Positions 36,817 through 49,432 of a stretch of DNA of 64,000 bases are shown piece by piece (within the stretch, counting starts at the first letter, position 1; each line of letters begins with the position of its first letter). This stretch comes from Luzula sylvatica (Eukaryota > Streptophyta > Magnoliopsida > Poales > Juncaceae): NCBI GenBank assembly GCA_946800325.1, contig OX326956.1:18132667-18196666 (forward strand). Direction: 5' to 3'. Under the pieces are notes generated by a model that saw only the letters and a list, made by a program, of their open reading frames with translations, was not told where the DNA came from and searched no databases. Made by a program: the position numbers and the translations under genes.

Positions 36817-38757
36817 GTGTGTTTGTGGTGGAAGAAATCTATGCACAATACACGATCTCGCAAAGGCACATTACTACCAATTGACGAGGATATCGAAAAA
36901 AAAAAATTCAGCACGAAGAAGAGCAAGAATCCTCTTCAAGAAGATCAAGAAGAAGCTGAACCAGAACCGCAAACACAAACTTTTTTTTCTTTCTCTCCTC
37001 CTTTACAATTCAATATGGCTGATGAAACAAGAGTTCCAAGGCCAAAAACCTTGAGAGAACTTGTAGCACCAAGACACGTAGATGATAATTATAACTTCAT
37101 TAGGCCGAATATACCCAATTTTAAAGCTGATCCGAGCATTTTAGGCTCATTGCCTATTTTTCACGGGAAAGCCACTGAAAACCCTCACAAGCATTTAAAA
37201 GACTTCAAAATACAGTTAAATATATATTCGAACTATGAAGGTTTTAATGACATTCTTCTTCTTATATTTCCATATTCATTAGGTGAAGGGCCAAAGGACT
37301 GGTTTTACAAGCTAAGGGGGCCTCTTACTTTCAGCGATGTATCAAACCTATTCAAGGAGAAGTATTACTCGGCGTCTCGATTAGCAGCGATAAGGCATGA
37401 ACTCTTGGCAATCACACAAAAGGCGAATGAGGTCTACCACGAGTATTTCGACCGTTTTATGCGATTGATGGAAGAATGCCCCAGCCACAGTGTCGAGCTG
37501 CATTACCTTTACGAACAGTTCATAAACGGGCTATGCTACTCCGATTACCAATTCCTCAATGCATGTGCGGGAGGAAACATTGCGAATAAAGAAATCGTGG
37601 AGATCCAGAAACTGTTAGAGATGATGGCGTCAAATTCGCAAGCAAGACGTAACGTGGAGTACCGAGTGAACGCATGTACCGACCTCAATGTCGACATGTT
37701 AAATAACAAACTCGAAATAATAATGAAAGCGCTGGGCAAGGAAGAAACGAAGAAATGTGGGGTTTGTAGCGCAACCACCCACCACACGGACGAATGCCCT
37801 AGTGTGGTTGAAGAAGCAAATGCCGTTTACAGAAAATTTGAAGCCTCGAACTCGTACAATCCTAATCTTCGAAACCACCCGAATTTCTCTTGGTCGAATC
37901 CCAACAATGCTCAACCAGATCCGTATCGCCAACCAGTTACAAAACCAGCCACTTACCAACACCCGAATGCCTCTCAAGCAAAACCGGCTCAAACTCAGGA
38001 GCAAGATCTTAAAACGATGATGGAGGGCATGATGAGCTTGATGAAACAAGAAATCGGTGGGGTTAATAAAAATGTGGATTCTGTGAGGCAAGAATTAAAA
38101 AGCGAGATTGCGAACACGAATCGCCACGTTGGGAGCTTAGAAACTCAAATCGTTCAAATCGCCACTCGCGTGAACATAATCGAATCTCAAGGTACATCTC
38201 GACTCCAATCTCAATCTTTAGCACCTCCCGAGCAAAGGCACGTCAATGCAATATCGCTCCGAAGCGGTACTGAAATTGGTGAAAGATCAAGAAAAGCAAA
38301 AGAGGTGGAAGAAGAAAAAGAAATCGAGCTACATGTGCCTAAGGAGAAACAATCTCAAGTCCAGATTTTACCAACTCAAGCAAAGGCACCTGAATCGAGT
38401 CAAGTCCAGCCACCTTTTCCTAGTCGCCTCCCAAAGTCTACCGAATCGAATGACGACGTGCTGGCCATTTTAAAGAAAGTAGAGGTTAACATTCCTCTAG
38501 TCGAAGCTATCAAGGAAGTGCCTCGCTTGGCAAAATACCTCAAGGCACTATTGAGCACGAATAAAAGAAAGGGTAAAAAGGACGAAATGATAAGTGTGGG
38601 GGAGAATGTTTCAGCAATTTTGAGACTTCCCCAAAAACACAAAGATCCAGGGATGTTTGCAATTCCATGCAAAATCGGGCAACACGAATTGCCCAAATGC
38701 ATGCTCGATTTGGGCGCATCCATAACATGTGTTGGCATAGAATTCCAGGGATGTTGA
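36817..38757 (+). pseudogene. Truncated gag-protease frame of copy C
   Basis: This 646-codon frame matches copy B through residue 636, just past the protease DLGAS motif, then runs ten foreign codons to a stop. Gag, the zinc knuckle and the coiled-coil stretch are complete. Differences from copy B are few (Pro to Leu in RHEPLAI, Asn to His in VYNEY, Ala to Val in QIAQI). Reverse transcriptase, RNase H and integrase are lost. With an intact promoter upstream it could in principle yield Gag alone, which might help or compete with other copies (inference). Confidence 0.92.
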
Positions 38758-39562
38758 AATCCAAATGAAACGGTCATGTGTTGGCAGAGGAGTTGGGATT
38801 AAAAGGAATCAAAAGAAGAATGCCATCTATCGCAATGTTGAAGATATTTTTTTTTTTTTTTTGACATTTTTGTGTATGTTGTTTTGTAATACCCGAGTTA
38901 ATATCGTAACAATGAAACGGTCATGTGTTTTTTAAAGATGTTTTTTGTTTAATTTAAATGACGAAAATATTATTCATATTTTATTAATATAATATGTGTT
39001 GCGACCAAAGTTTGTTTTGACACAAAATTTAGTTTTATAAAGCTATAATCAGACACTAATATCATTCTAGAAACCATATAAAATAATATATTTAGAGACT
39101 AAAGTTTGTCACATAAAACAAAGTATTCAGAGACAACAACTAGTCACAGAAAGAACATAGTCAGGGACAAAATTTAGTGAAATAAAGTATATATCCAGAT
39201 ACTAAAATTTGTCACATAAATAAAATATTCAGAGAAAAATTCTCGTCATAAAACTATCATAGTTGGTGACTGAAGTTAGTCACATAAAACATATTTTCCA
39301 TGATGACAACTTGTCATAAAAAATTCATCTTCAGGGACTACCCCAGAAAACGGAGGAAAAAATTGGAAATTAATCTTGTCCCAAGAAAGGTGTCTTATAG
39401 AGACTAAAAGCAAAAAAACTTTTGTCACCCTGATTTGCTGCGTCGGGCCTATTATGACAAAGTCATAATGACTAAATATAGTCCCTAAAGATCTACAGCG
39501 ACTCCAGACGGGGTTTTAGGGACTAAACACGTTTGTCCCTAATTGCATTTTTTGTAGTAGTG
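38726..39562 (-). repeat. CACTA right terminal region with subterminal repeats
   Basis: Sequence after the copy C breakpoint contains CATGTGTTGGCA twice (about 38726 and 38776), then a T-run. From about 39000 it holds many copies of GACTAAAGTTTGTCAC, GGGACAAA and GGGACTA motifs in mixed spacing, and the terminal inverted repeat at 39548-39562. It mirrors the left end. No coding frame was seen. Confidence 0.85.
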
Positions 39563-40461
39563 CTTGTTGTTAGTTAATTAGATAGCTAGGTAGTTAATCA
39601 GTTAGTTATTTAGATAGTTAGTTAGTTATTTAGTTGGCCAGTAGTTTGTTTGTTTTTTAGTTTATTAATTTGTTTGTTAATAAGTTAGCTAGTTAGTTAG
39701 TTAGTTGGTGGGTATGTAGGAAGTTAGTCAGGTAGTTGGTTAGTTGATAAGTTAGTTAGTTAGTTAATTAGTTAGTTAGTTAGTTAGTTAGTTAGTCAGT
39801 TAGTTATCTAGTTATTTAGCTAGTCAGTTAATTATCAAGTTAGTTAGTATGTTCGCTAGTTAGTGGGTATGTAGGAAGGTAGCTAGTAAGTTAGTTAATT
39901 AGTTAGTTAGTTAGCTAGTAGTGAGTTAGTTAATTGGTATGTAGGAAGGTAGTTAACTAGTTAGTTAGTTAGTAAGTTATTTAGTTAGTTATCTAGTGGT
40001 TAGTTAGGTAGTTATTTAGTTAGCTAGCTAGCTAGCTAGTAGTTAGTTAGTTAGTTAGTTAGTTGGTTAGTTAGTAAATTAGTCAATTAGTTAGTTTGTT
40101 AGTATGTATCTAAGAAGGTAGTTAATTAGTTTGTTAGTTAGATAGTTAGTTAATTAGTTAGTTAGTTAGGTAGTTAGTTAGTTATTTAGTCAGTTAGTTA
40201 GTTAGTTTTCTAGTACTTAGTTAGTTAGTTTGTTAGTTTGTTAGTTAACATGTTAGTTATTTAGGTAGTTAGTCAGTTTGTTAGTTAGTTAGTTAATGGG
40301 TATGTAGGAAGGTGGTTAGTTAGTTAGTTAATAAGTATGTAGGAATATAGTTAGTTGGTTAGTTAGTTACTTAGTAGTTGGTTGGTTGGTTAGTAAATTA
40401 ATATTAGGAAGATAGTTAGTTAGTTAGTTTGTTGGTAAGTTAGTTACTTAGTAGTTGTATG

Positions 40462-40495
<34 letters not shown>

Positions 40496-40985
40496 GGGTG
40501 GGTATGTAGGAAGGTAGTCAGGTAATTATTTGTTGATCAGTTAGTTAGTTAGTTATTAAATTGGTTAGTTAGTTAGTTAGTTCGCTAGTAGTTAGTTAGT
40601 TAGTTAGATAGTTAGTTAGTTAGTCAGTTAGTTATCTAGTTAGTTAGTATGTTCGTTATTTAGTAGGTATATAGGAAGGTAGCTAGTTAGTTAGTTAGTT
40701 AATAAGTTAGTTAGTTAGCTAGTAGTTAGTTAGTTAAGGAAGTTAGTTAATTAGTTAGCAAGTTCATTAGTTAGTTAGTTAGTATGTATGTAAGATGGTA
40801 GTTATTAGTTAATTAGTTAGTTAGTTACTTAGATAGTTACTCATATAGTAGTTACTTAGTCAGTTAGTCAGTTAATTAGTTAGTTATTTAGTTGGTCAGT
40901 TTGTCAGTTAGCTAGTAGTTAGTTTGTTAGTTCGTTAATATGTATGTAAGAAGGTAGTAAATTAGTTAGTCAGGTAGATAGTTAA

Positions 40986-41018
<33 letters not shown>

Positions 41019-41111
41019 CATCTAGTTGTTAGTTTGTTAGTTAGTTAGTTAACTAGTTAGTTATTTAGTTAGTTTGCTAGTTAGCTCGCTAGTAGTTAGT
41101 AAGTTAGTTAA

Positions 41112-41145
<34 letters not shown>

Positions 41146-41458
41146 CGTTAGTTTATATGTATGTAAGAAGGTAGTTAGTTAGTTAGATAGTTAATTAATT
41201 AGTTAGTTAGTTAGTTCGTTAGTTATCCAGTAGTTAGTTAGTTAGTTAATTTATTAGTTAGGTATTTAGTTAGTTTGTCAGTTAGTTAGTTAGTTAGTTA
41301 GTGGGTAGGTAGAAAGGTAGTTTGGAAGTTAGTTAGTTAGTTAATTAGTTAGTTAGTTAGTTAGTTAATAGGTATGTATGAAGATAGTTAGTTAGTTAGT
41401 TAGTTAGTTAGTCAGTTAATTAGTTATTTAGTTAATTAGTTAATTAGCTAGTAGTTAA

Positions 41459-41491
<33 letters not shown>

Positions 41492-41598
41492 GGATATGTT
41501 GAAAGGTAGGTAGTTAGTTAGTTAATTAGTTAGTTAATTAGTTTATTGGTATGTTGGAAGATAGTTAGTTAGTTAGTATGTAAGAAGGTCGTTAATTT

Positions 41599-41637
<39 letters not shown>

Positions 41638-42730
41638 CGTTAGTTAGTTTGATAATATATATGTATGAAGGCATTTTGATAGTTAGTTAGTTAGGTAATT
41701 AGTTAGTTAGTTAGTTAGCTAATAGTTAGTAAGTTAGGTAGCTTGTTAGTTAGTTATTTAGTTAGTTAGTTAGTGAGTTTGTAGTTAATTAGTTAATAGG
41801 TATGTATGAATATCGCTAGATAGTTAGTTAGTTAGTTAGTTAGTATGTACGTAAGAGCGCAGTCAATTAGTTAGTTAGATAGTTAATTAGTTAGTTAGTA
41901 AGTTAGTTATCTAGTAGTTAGTATGTTAGTTTTTTATTTAATTAATTAGTTATTTAGTTAGTTAGTTAGCTAGTAGTTAGTTAGTTAGTTAGTTAGGTAG
42001 TTAGTCAGTTGGTATGTAGGAAGGTAGGTAGGTAGTTAGTTAGTTAGTTAATTAGTTAATTAGTTAGTTAGTTAGTTCATAGGTATGTAAGAAGATAGTT
42101 AGTTAGTTAGTTGGTTAGTCAGTTAGTTAGTTAGTTAGTAAGTTAGTTAGTGGGTTTGTAGTAAGGTAGTTAGTTAAATAGTTAGTAGGTAGTTTGTTAG
42201 TTAGTTAGTTAGTTAATAGGTATGTATGAAGGGTAGTTACTTAGTTAGTTAATCAGTTAGTTAGTTAGCTAGTAGTTAGATAGTTAGTTAGTAAGATAGT
42301 TAGTTAGTGAATTAGTTAGTTATTTAGTTAGTCAGTTTGTTAGCTAGTTAGTGAGCTAGTAGTTAGTTAGTTATATAGTTAGTTAGTCAGTTAGTTAGTT
42401 ACTTATATAGTAGTCAGTTTGTTAGTTAATTAATTAGTTAGTTAGTTAATTAGTTAGTTAGTTAGTTAGTTAGTGGGTATGTAGAAAGGTAGTTAGTTAG
42501 TTAGTTAGTTAGTTAACTATTAGTTGGTTAGTTTGTTAGTTAATAGGTATTTAGGAAAATAATTAGTTAGGTCGTTAGTTAGTTAATTAATTAGTTATTT
42601 AGTTAGTTATTTAGTTAGTTATCACGTAGTTAGTTAGTTAGTCTGTTAGTTAGAGCGTATGTTGAAGGTAGTTAGTTAGTTATATAGTTAATTAATTAGT
42701 TTGTTAATTAGATAATAGGTATGTAGGAAG

Positions 42731-42773
<43 letters not shown>

Positions 42774-43011
42774 ATCTGTATGGAAGAAGGTAGTTAATTA
42801 GTTAGTTAGTTAGATAGTTAGTTAATTAGTTAGTTATTTAGTAAGTTAGTTACTTAGGTAGTAGTTAGATTGTTTGTTAATTAGATAACTAGTTAGTTAT
42901 TTAGTTAGTTAGTTAGTTAGTTAGCTTGTAGTTTGTTAGTTTGTCAGTTAATTAGTTAGTTAGTTAATTAATTTGTTAGTTAGTTCGTTAGTTACTTAGT
43001 TAGTTAGTTAG

Positions 43012-43092
<81 letters not shown>

Positions 43093-43839
43093 GGTAGGTA
43101 ATTAGTTATTTAGTTAGTTAGTATGTAAGAAGGTAGTTAATTAGTTAGTTCGTTAGTTAGTTCGTCAGTTAGTTAGTTAATATATATGTATGATGGAAGT
43201 TTGATAGTTAGTTAGTTAGGTTATTAGTTAGTATGTTAGCTAGCTACTAGTTAGTTAGTTAGGTAGTTAGTTAGTTAGTTATTTAGTTAGTTAGTTAGTG
43301 AGCTTGTAGTTAGTTAGTTAATAGGTACGTATGAATATCGTTAGTTAGTTAGTTAGTAACTAATAGTTAGTCAGTTAGTTAGTTAGGTAGTTAGTTACTT
43401 GGTATGTAGGAAGGTAGGTAGTTAGTTAATTAGTTAGTTAATTAGTTAATTAGTTAGTTAGTTAGTTCATAGGTATGTAAGAAGATAGTTAGTTAGTTAG
43501 TTGGTTAGTCAGTCAGTTAGTTAGTAAGTCAGTTAGTTAGTTAGTGGGTTTGTAGGAAGGTAGTTAGTCAAATAGTTAGTTAGGTAGTTAGTTAGTCAGT
43601 TAGTCAGTTAATATGTATGTATGAAGGTAGTTAGTTTGTTAGTTAGTTAATCAGTTAGTTAGTTAGCTAGTAGTTAGATAGTTAGTTAGTTAGTTAGTTA
43701 GTTAGTGAAGTAGTTAGTTTTTTAGTTAGTCAGTTTGTTAGTTAGTTAGAGAGCTAGTAGTTACTTAGTTATATAGTTAGGTAGTTAGTTAGTTAGTTAG
43801 TTATATAGTAGTTAGTTAGTTAATTAATTAGTTAGTTAT

Positions 43840-43878
<39 letters not shown>

Positions 43879-43962
43879 ATAGGTATTGAGGAAAATAGTT
43901 AGTTAGGTCGTTAGTTAGTTAATTAATTAGTTATTTAGTTAGTTATTTAGTTAGTTAGCTAG

Positions 43963-43995
<33 letters not shown>

Positions 43996-44502
43996 GGTGT
44001 GTATGTTGAAGGTAGTTAGTTTGTTAGTTAGTAAATTAATTAGTTTGTTAATTAGTTAAAAGGTATGTAGGAAGATAGTTAGTTAGTTAGTTAATATGTA
44101 TGTAAGAAGGTAGTTAATTAGTTACTTAGTTAGATAGTTAGTTAAATAGTTAGTTATTTAGTTAGTTAGTTCGGTAGTAGTTAGTTTGTTAGTTAATTAG
44201 TTAACTAGTTAGTTATTTAGTTAGTTAGTTAGTTAGTTAGTTAGTTGGCAGTTTTTTAGTTAGTCAGTTAATTAGTTAGTTAGTTAGGTAGTTAGTTAGT
44301 TAATTAGTTTGTTAGTTAGTTCGTTAGTTACTTAGTTAGTTAGTTAGTCAGTTAGTTAATATATATGAATGAAGGTAGTTAGTTAGTTAATTAGTTACTT
44401 AGTTAATTAGCTAGTAGTTAGTTAGTTAGGTAGTTAGTGAGTTAGTAAGTTAATTTGTTTGCTAATAGTTAGTTAGTTAGTTAATTGGTATGTAGGAATA
44501 TC

Positions 44503-44536
<34 letters not shown>

Positions 44537-44830
44537 ATGTATGTAAGAAGATAGTTAATTAGTTTGTTAGTGAGTTATCTAGGAGTTAATAAGTTAGTTA
44601 GTTTGTTAATTAATTAGTTATTTAGTTAGTTAGTTTGCTAGTAGTTAGTTAGTTAGTTAGTTAGTTAGTTATGTAGTTAGTTAGTTAGTTAGTGGGTATG
44701 CAGGAAGGTAGGTAGGTAGGTAATTAGTTAATAAATTAGTTAATTAGTTTGTTAGTTAGTTCATAGGTATGTAAGAAGATAGTTAGTTAGTTAGTTAGTT
44801 AGTTAATTAGTTAGTTTGTTAGTTAGCTAG

Positions 44831-44866
<36 letters not shown>

Positions 44867-44974
44867 AAGTTTGTTAGTTAGTTAGTGAGTTTGTTCGTTA
44901 GTTAGTGGGTATGTCGGAAGGTAGATGTCAGTTTGAAAGTAAGTTAATTAGTTAGTTAGTTAGTTAGCTAGTAT

Positions 44975-45007
<33 letters not shown>

Positions 45008-45093
45008 AAGTTAATTAGTTAGTTAGTTGGCCGGTTAGTTAGTTAGTTAGCTAGTTAATATGTATGTAAGAAGGTAGTTAGTTAGTTAATTAG

Positions 45094-45128
<35 letters not shown>

Positions 45129-45152
45129 TCTAGTAGTTGGTTGGTTATTTAA

Positions 45153-45197
<45 letters not shown>

Positions 45198-45212
45198 CAA
45201 TTAGTTCGTTAA

Positions 45213-45265
<53 letters not shown>

Positions 45266-45642
45266 GGATTTTTTGGTAGGTTGTTAGTTAATTAGTTAGT
45301 TAAGTAGTTAGTTAGTTTGGTAGTTAAAAGGTATGTATGAAGGTAGATAGTTATTTTGTTATTTAGTTAGTTAGTTAGTTAGCTAGTAGTTAGTTAGTTA
45401 GTGAGTTAGTTAGTTAGTTAGTCAGTTAATAGGTACGTAGGAACGTAGTTAGTTAGTCAGTAAGTTAGTTTGTTACTTAGTTAGTTAGATAGTTATATAG
45501 TTAAGTAGTCAGTCGGTTAGTTTGTTTGTTAGTCAGTTAGTTAGTTAGTTAGTTAGTTAGTGGGTTTGTAGGAAGGTATTTAGTTAATTAGTTAGATTAG
45601 TAGTTAGTTAGATAGTTAGTTATTAGGTATGTAGGAAGGTAC

Positions 45643-45675
<33 letters not shown>

Positions 45676-45925
45676 GGGTACGTAGGAAGGTAGTTAGTTA
45701 GTTAGTTAGTTAGATAGTTAAGTAGTTAGTTAGTTTGTTAGTTAGTTAGTTAGTTAGTTAATTAGTTAGTTGGGTAGTTAGTTAGTTTGCTAGTTAATTA
45801 GTTAGTGAGTTAGTGAGTAAACTAGTAGTTAGTTAGATAGTTAATTAGTTAGTTATTTAGTTAGTTAGTTTATAGGTATGTGGGAACATCGTTAGTTAGT
45901 TAGCTAGTTTGTTAGTTTGTTAGTA

Positions 45926-45964
<39 letters not shown>

Positions 45965-46254
45965 AAGTTAGTTAGTTAGTTAATATGTATGTAAGAAGGT
46001 AGTTAATTATTTAATTGGATAGTTAATTAGTTAGTTAGTTAGTTAGTAAGTTATCTTGTAGTTAGTTAGTTAGTTTGTTTGTTAATTAGTTAGTTATTTA
46101 GATAGTTAATTAGATAGTTAGTTAGCTAGTAGCTAATTAGTTAGTTAGGTAGTTAGTAAGTTAGTTAGTGGGTATGTAGGAAGGTATTTATTTTGTTATT
46201 TACTTAGTTAATTAGTTAATTAGTTAGTTAGTTAGTTCATAGGATTGTAGGGAG

Positions 46255-46291
<37 letters not shown>

Positions 46292-46708
46292 GAGTGAGTG
46301 GGTGGTAGGAAGGTAGTTAGTTAATTATTAAGTTAGGTAGTTAGTTAGTAAGTTATTTAATAGGTATGTATAAAGGTAGTTAGTCAGCTAGTTAGTGAGT
46401 TAGTTAGCTAGTTGGCTAGTAGTTAGTTAGTTAGTTAGTTAGTAGTTAGTTAGTTAGTTAATTTGTTAGTCAGTTAGTTAGTTACTTAGTTAGTGGGTTT
46501 GTAGGAAGGTAGTTTGTTAATTAGTAGCTATAAGTTAGTTAGTTAGTTAGTTTCATAGTTTGGTAGTTAGTTAGTTTTTTACTTAGTGAGTTAGCTAATA
46601 GGTATGTAGGAAGGTAGTTAATTAGTTAGTTAGTTAGTAATTTAGTTAGTTATCTAGTAGTTTGTAAGTTAGTTGGTTGGTTAGTTAGTTATTTAATTAA
46701 TTAGCTAG

Positions 46709-46756
<48 letters not shown>

Positions 46757-47177
46757 AGGTTGTAGGAAGATAGTTAGTTAATTAGTTAGTTAGGTTGTTA
46801 GTTAGTAAGTTAGTTAATAGCTATGAATCAAGGTAGTTAGTTACTTAGCCAGTAGTTAGTTGTCAGTGAGTTAGTTAGTTAATTTGTTAGTTAGTTAACT
46901 ACTTAGTTAGTGGGTTTGTAGGAAGGTAGTTAGTTAATTAGTTAGTTATGTAGTTAGTTAGTTAGTTAGTTAGTTAGTTTATAAGTATGTATAAAGGTAG
47001 TTAGTTAGTTAGTTAATTAGTTGGTTAATTAGTTAGTTTGTAAGTTAGCTAGTAGTTAGTTAGTTTGTTAGTTCGTTAATTAGTTAGTTATTTAGTTTGT
47101 TAGTTAGTTAGTTAGTTAGTTAGTTAGCGGATATGTAGGAAGGTAGTTAGTTAGTTAGTTTGTTTGTTAGCTAGTAA

Positions 47178-47210
<33 letters not shown>

Positions 47211-47420
47211 GGGTATGTATGAAGGTAGTTAATTAGTTATTATATAATTGTTTAGTTAGTTATCTAGTAGTTAATTAGTTAGTTAGTTCGTTAGTCAGTT
47301 ATTTAGTTAGATAGATAGTAGTTAGTTAGTTAGTTAGTAAATTAGTTAGTTAGTTAGTTAGTTAGTATGTATGTAAGAACGTTGTTAATTAGTTAGTTAG
47401 TTAGATAGTTAGTTAACTAA

Positions 47421-47451
<31 letters not shown>

Positions 47452-47779
47452 TTTAGTAAGTTAGTTAGTTATTTAGTTAGTTAGCTAGTAGTTAGTTAGC
47501 TAGATAGTTAGTTAGTTTGTTAGTTAATTAGTACGTATGTATCTAAGAAGGTAGTTAATTCGTTAGTTAGTTAGATAGTTAGTAAATTAGTTAGGTAGTT
47601 AGGTAGTTAGTTAGTTATTTAGTTAATTAGTTAGTTATCTAGTACTTAGTTAGTTAGTTAGTTAGTTAGTTACTTAGTTAGTTAGTATGTATGTAAGAAG
47701 ATAGTTAATTAGTTAGTTAGATATTTAATTAGTTAATTAGTTAAATAGTTAGTTAGTTAGTTGATTGGTATGTAAGAAG

Positions 47780-47829
<50 letters not shown>

Positions 47830-47837
47830 GATTGGTA
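39563..47837 (-). repeat. Degenerate satellite, TTAG orientation, right block
   Basis: The array resumes after the CTT duplication. Landmarks such as TTCATAGGTATGTAAGAAGATAG near 42078, 43469 and 44760 recur with a step of about 1.3-1.4 kb, different from the left blocks. Cassettes of the usual type continue to the strand switch near 47838. No gene was seen. Confidence 0.95.
43013..43089. repeat. (TA)n microsatellite
   Basis: About 38 uninterrupted TA units lie within the TTAG array. It is self-complementary and could extrude as a cruciform; length is likely polymorphic. Confidence 0.97.
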
Positions 47838-48097
47838 TTTAACTAACTAACTACCTTCGTACATACCTATTAACTAACTAACTAACTACCAAACTAACTA
47901 AGTAACTAACTACCTTCCTACAAACCCACTAACCAACTAACTAACTAACTGCATGACTGACTAACTAACTAACTAACTATCTTCTTACATACCTATGAAC
48001 TAAATTACTAACTAATTAACTAATTTACTAACTAACTAACTACCTACCTACATACCTTCCTACATACCCACTAACTAACTAACTAACTAACTACCTA
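47838..48097 (+). repeat. Satellite after the second strand switch, CTAA orientation
   Basis: The + strand changes from TTAG to CTAA around GATTGGTATTTAACTAAC (47830-47847). The short block keeps the CTTCCTACATACCCAC cassette and ends at the chromovirus fragment. Confidence 0.93.
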
Positions 48098-49381
48098 TGA
48101 GAAGACCCACTATCCAACAGAATGGAAAATGGCTTGTTCTTTGATCTTCCTCGAATTTTGAGAGTTTGAAACTTCGAATTGGATCCCATTTTCACAGTGG
48201 ATATCTCCATTAATTCTGCCATTTATCTTCCTCCTCTCTAGCCAGATCTTCCTCATTTTTGAATCTCAATTCCTCCTCAATTTCAGACCCAATTCCTTCA
48301 ATGGCCAGCAATGCATGATCCCTCCTCACTGGATTCTTATTTCTGCAATTGTGGCCTGCAACAAACTTCTCTTCACACCAGTAACACTCATTCCTCGCCC
48401 TTTTTTCCTTCTTGTGTTGTTCCCAATCTTTCATAGGCACTCGAGTTGGATTTGGCAGTTTGGTTTGAATCACAGCACTCTTCTCTTTCTCCTTGAACCT
48501 TCCTCTTCTCTGTGCAATCATTCCCCTTTCAATGAACTCAGCATTCTCACAAGCTTCGTTGTATGATCGAGGTCTAGATAAGAGCACATGGCTTTGGATT
48601 TCATCACTCAAACCCGTTAGAAAACAGTTTTTGAAATAGTTGTCACCCAATTGGTTGAAGGTTCTCACCATCAAACCTCTAAGTTTATCAAACTCCTTTC
48701 TGTAATCTCCTACACTGCCAATTTGCCTCAATTTGTGAAATTCTCCTTCAATTCCCATCGAAAAATCACTCTCAAACCTCCTGAGAAGATCCTCCGAGAA
48801 TCGCTGCCATGTTGGCTGAGGTTCCATGGCTTGATAAGCAAAGAACCACTCCTCTGCATCCTCCACCAAATACAACGATGCCAATTTCACTCTACTTTCA
48901 TTTCCAATTGAACACACTGAGAAATATGTCTCACATTTCCTCAGCCAAAGCCTTGGTTGAGCTCCTTCAAACGTAGGCAGTTCAGCTCTTGACTTGGGCA
49001 TTACGTCGAACGGTTGACGAGCCCTCACTCCACCATCTCTCCAATCACCCATACGAGCTGAAGAACCATCCTCCATCTGTCTAACATGAGATTGCATCTC
49101 ATAGCTTCGACTATGTTCTTCATTCACCCCCCTTTACCAGGATCACGAGGCTTTTCTCCATTCCTGCTCGGTTCAGCTCCATTTTGATTCATCTTCATCA
49201 TCATCTTCACCAGCTCATCCAATTTTTGAGATTGAACATCATATTTGGAATCCAGACGTTGTTGATTAGATCTCAGCTCAGCCATATCACTCACCATTCC
49301 TTCGATTCTGCCTCTATTGAGCATGATCTCTCCGTCCATTCTCTTCAACTCTTCGTTCTCCCCTAACTGCTTCTTAGCCAT
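48098..49381 (-). pseudogene. gag remnant of the chromovirus fragment
   Basis: Read from 49381 (MAKKQ) the frame encodes the coiled N-terminal part, the Gag core and the zinc knuckle CYWCEEKFVAGHNC, stopping near the protease DSGSS motif at the truncation. Two one-base losses break it: a C-run of six instead of seven near 49127-49132, and one T missing near 48228. Unlike the complete copy, it keeps CAA at the codon near 49260, where the other has a stop. The two copies thus decayed separately. Confidence 0.9.
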
Positions 49382-49432
49382 TAATGGATCTTCAACGAAA
49401 ACGCCCAAATCTCGTCTTGCTCTGATACCAAG

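Larger units (their letters stand above)
26504..38725 (+). mobile_element. Tandem Athila-like array: LTR - internal - LTR - partial internal
   Basis: Two LTRs of 1641 bp at 26504 and 35061 are each followed by a primer site and a gag frame. The first unit, copy B, is a complete element of 10,198 bp (26504-36701). The second, copy C, breaks off at 38725 within the protease, and no third LTR follows. Such arrays are usually explained by unequal recombination between LTRs of neighbouring or sister elements, with later truncation (inference). The 5' flank is GTAAA (26499-26503); no matching duplication is seen at 38726, as expected for a truncated end. Confidence 0.92.
19769..39562. mobile_element. 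CACTA (En/Spm-like) DNA transposon with nested LTR elements
   Basis: The ends are perfect 15-bp inverted repeats, CACTACTACAAAAAA at 19769 and its complement ending at 39562. They are flanked by the 3-bp duplication CTT (19766-19768 and 39563-39565), as is usual for the superfamily. Both ends carry subterminal motifs such as GGGACAAA, TTTAGTCYCT and TTGTGACAAA in several copies. About 12.2 kb of its 19.8 kb is the Athila-like array at 26504-38725, leaving about 7.6 kb of its own. No frame for a TNPD-type transposase was found, so it is non-autonomous or gutted. Satellite of the same kind lies on both sides. Confidence 0.9.
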
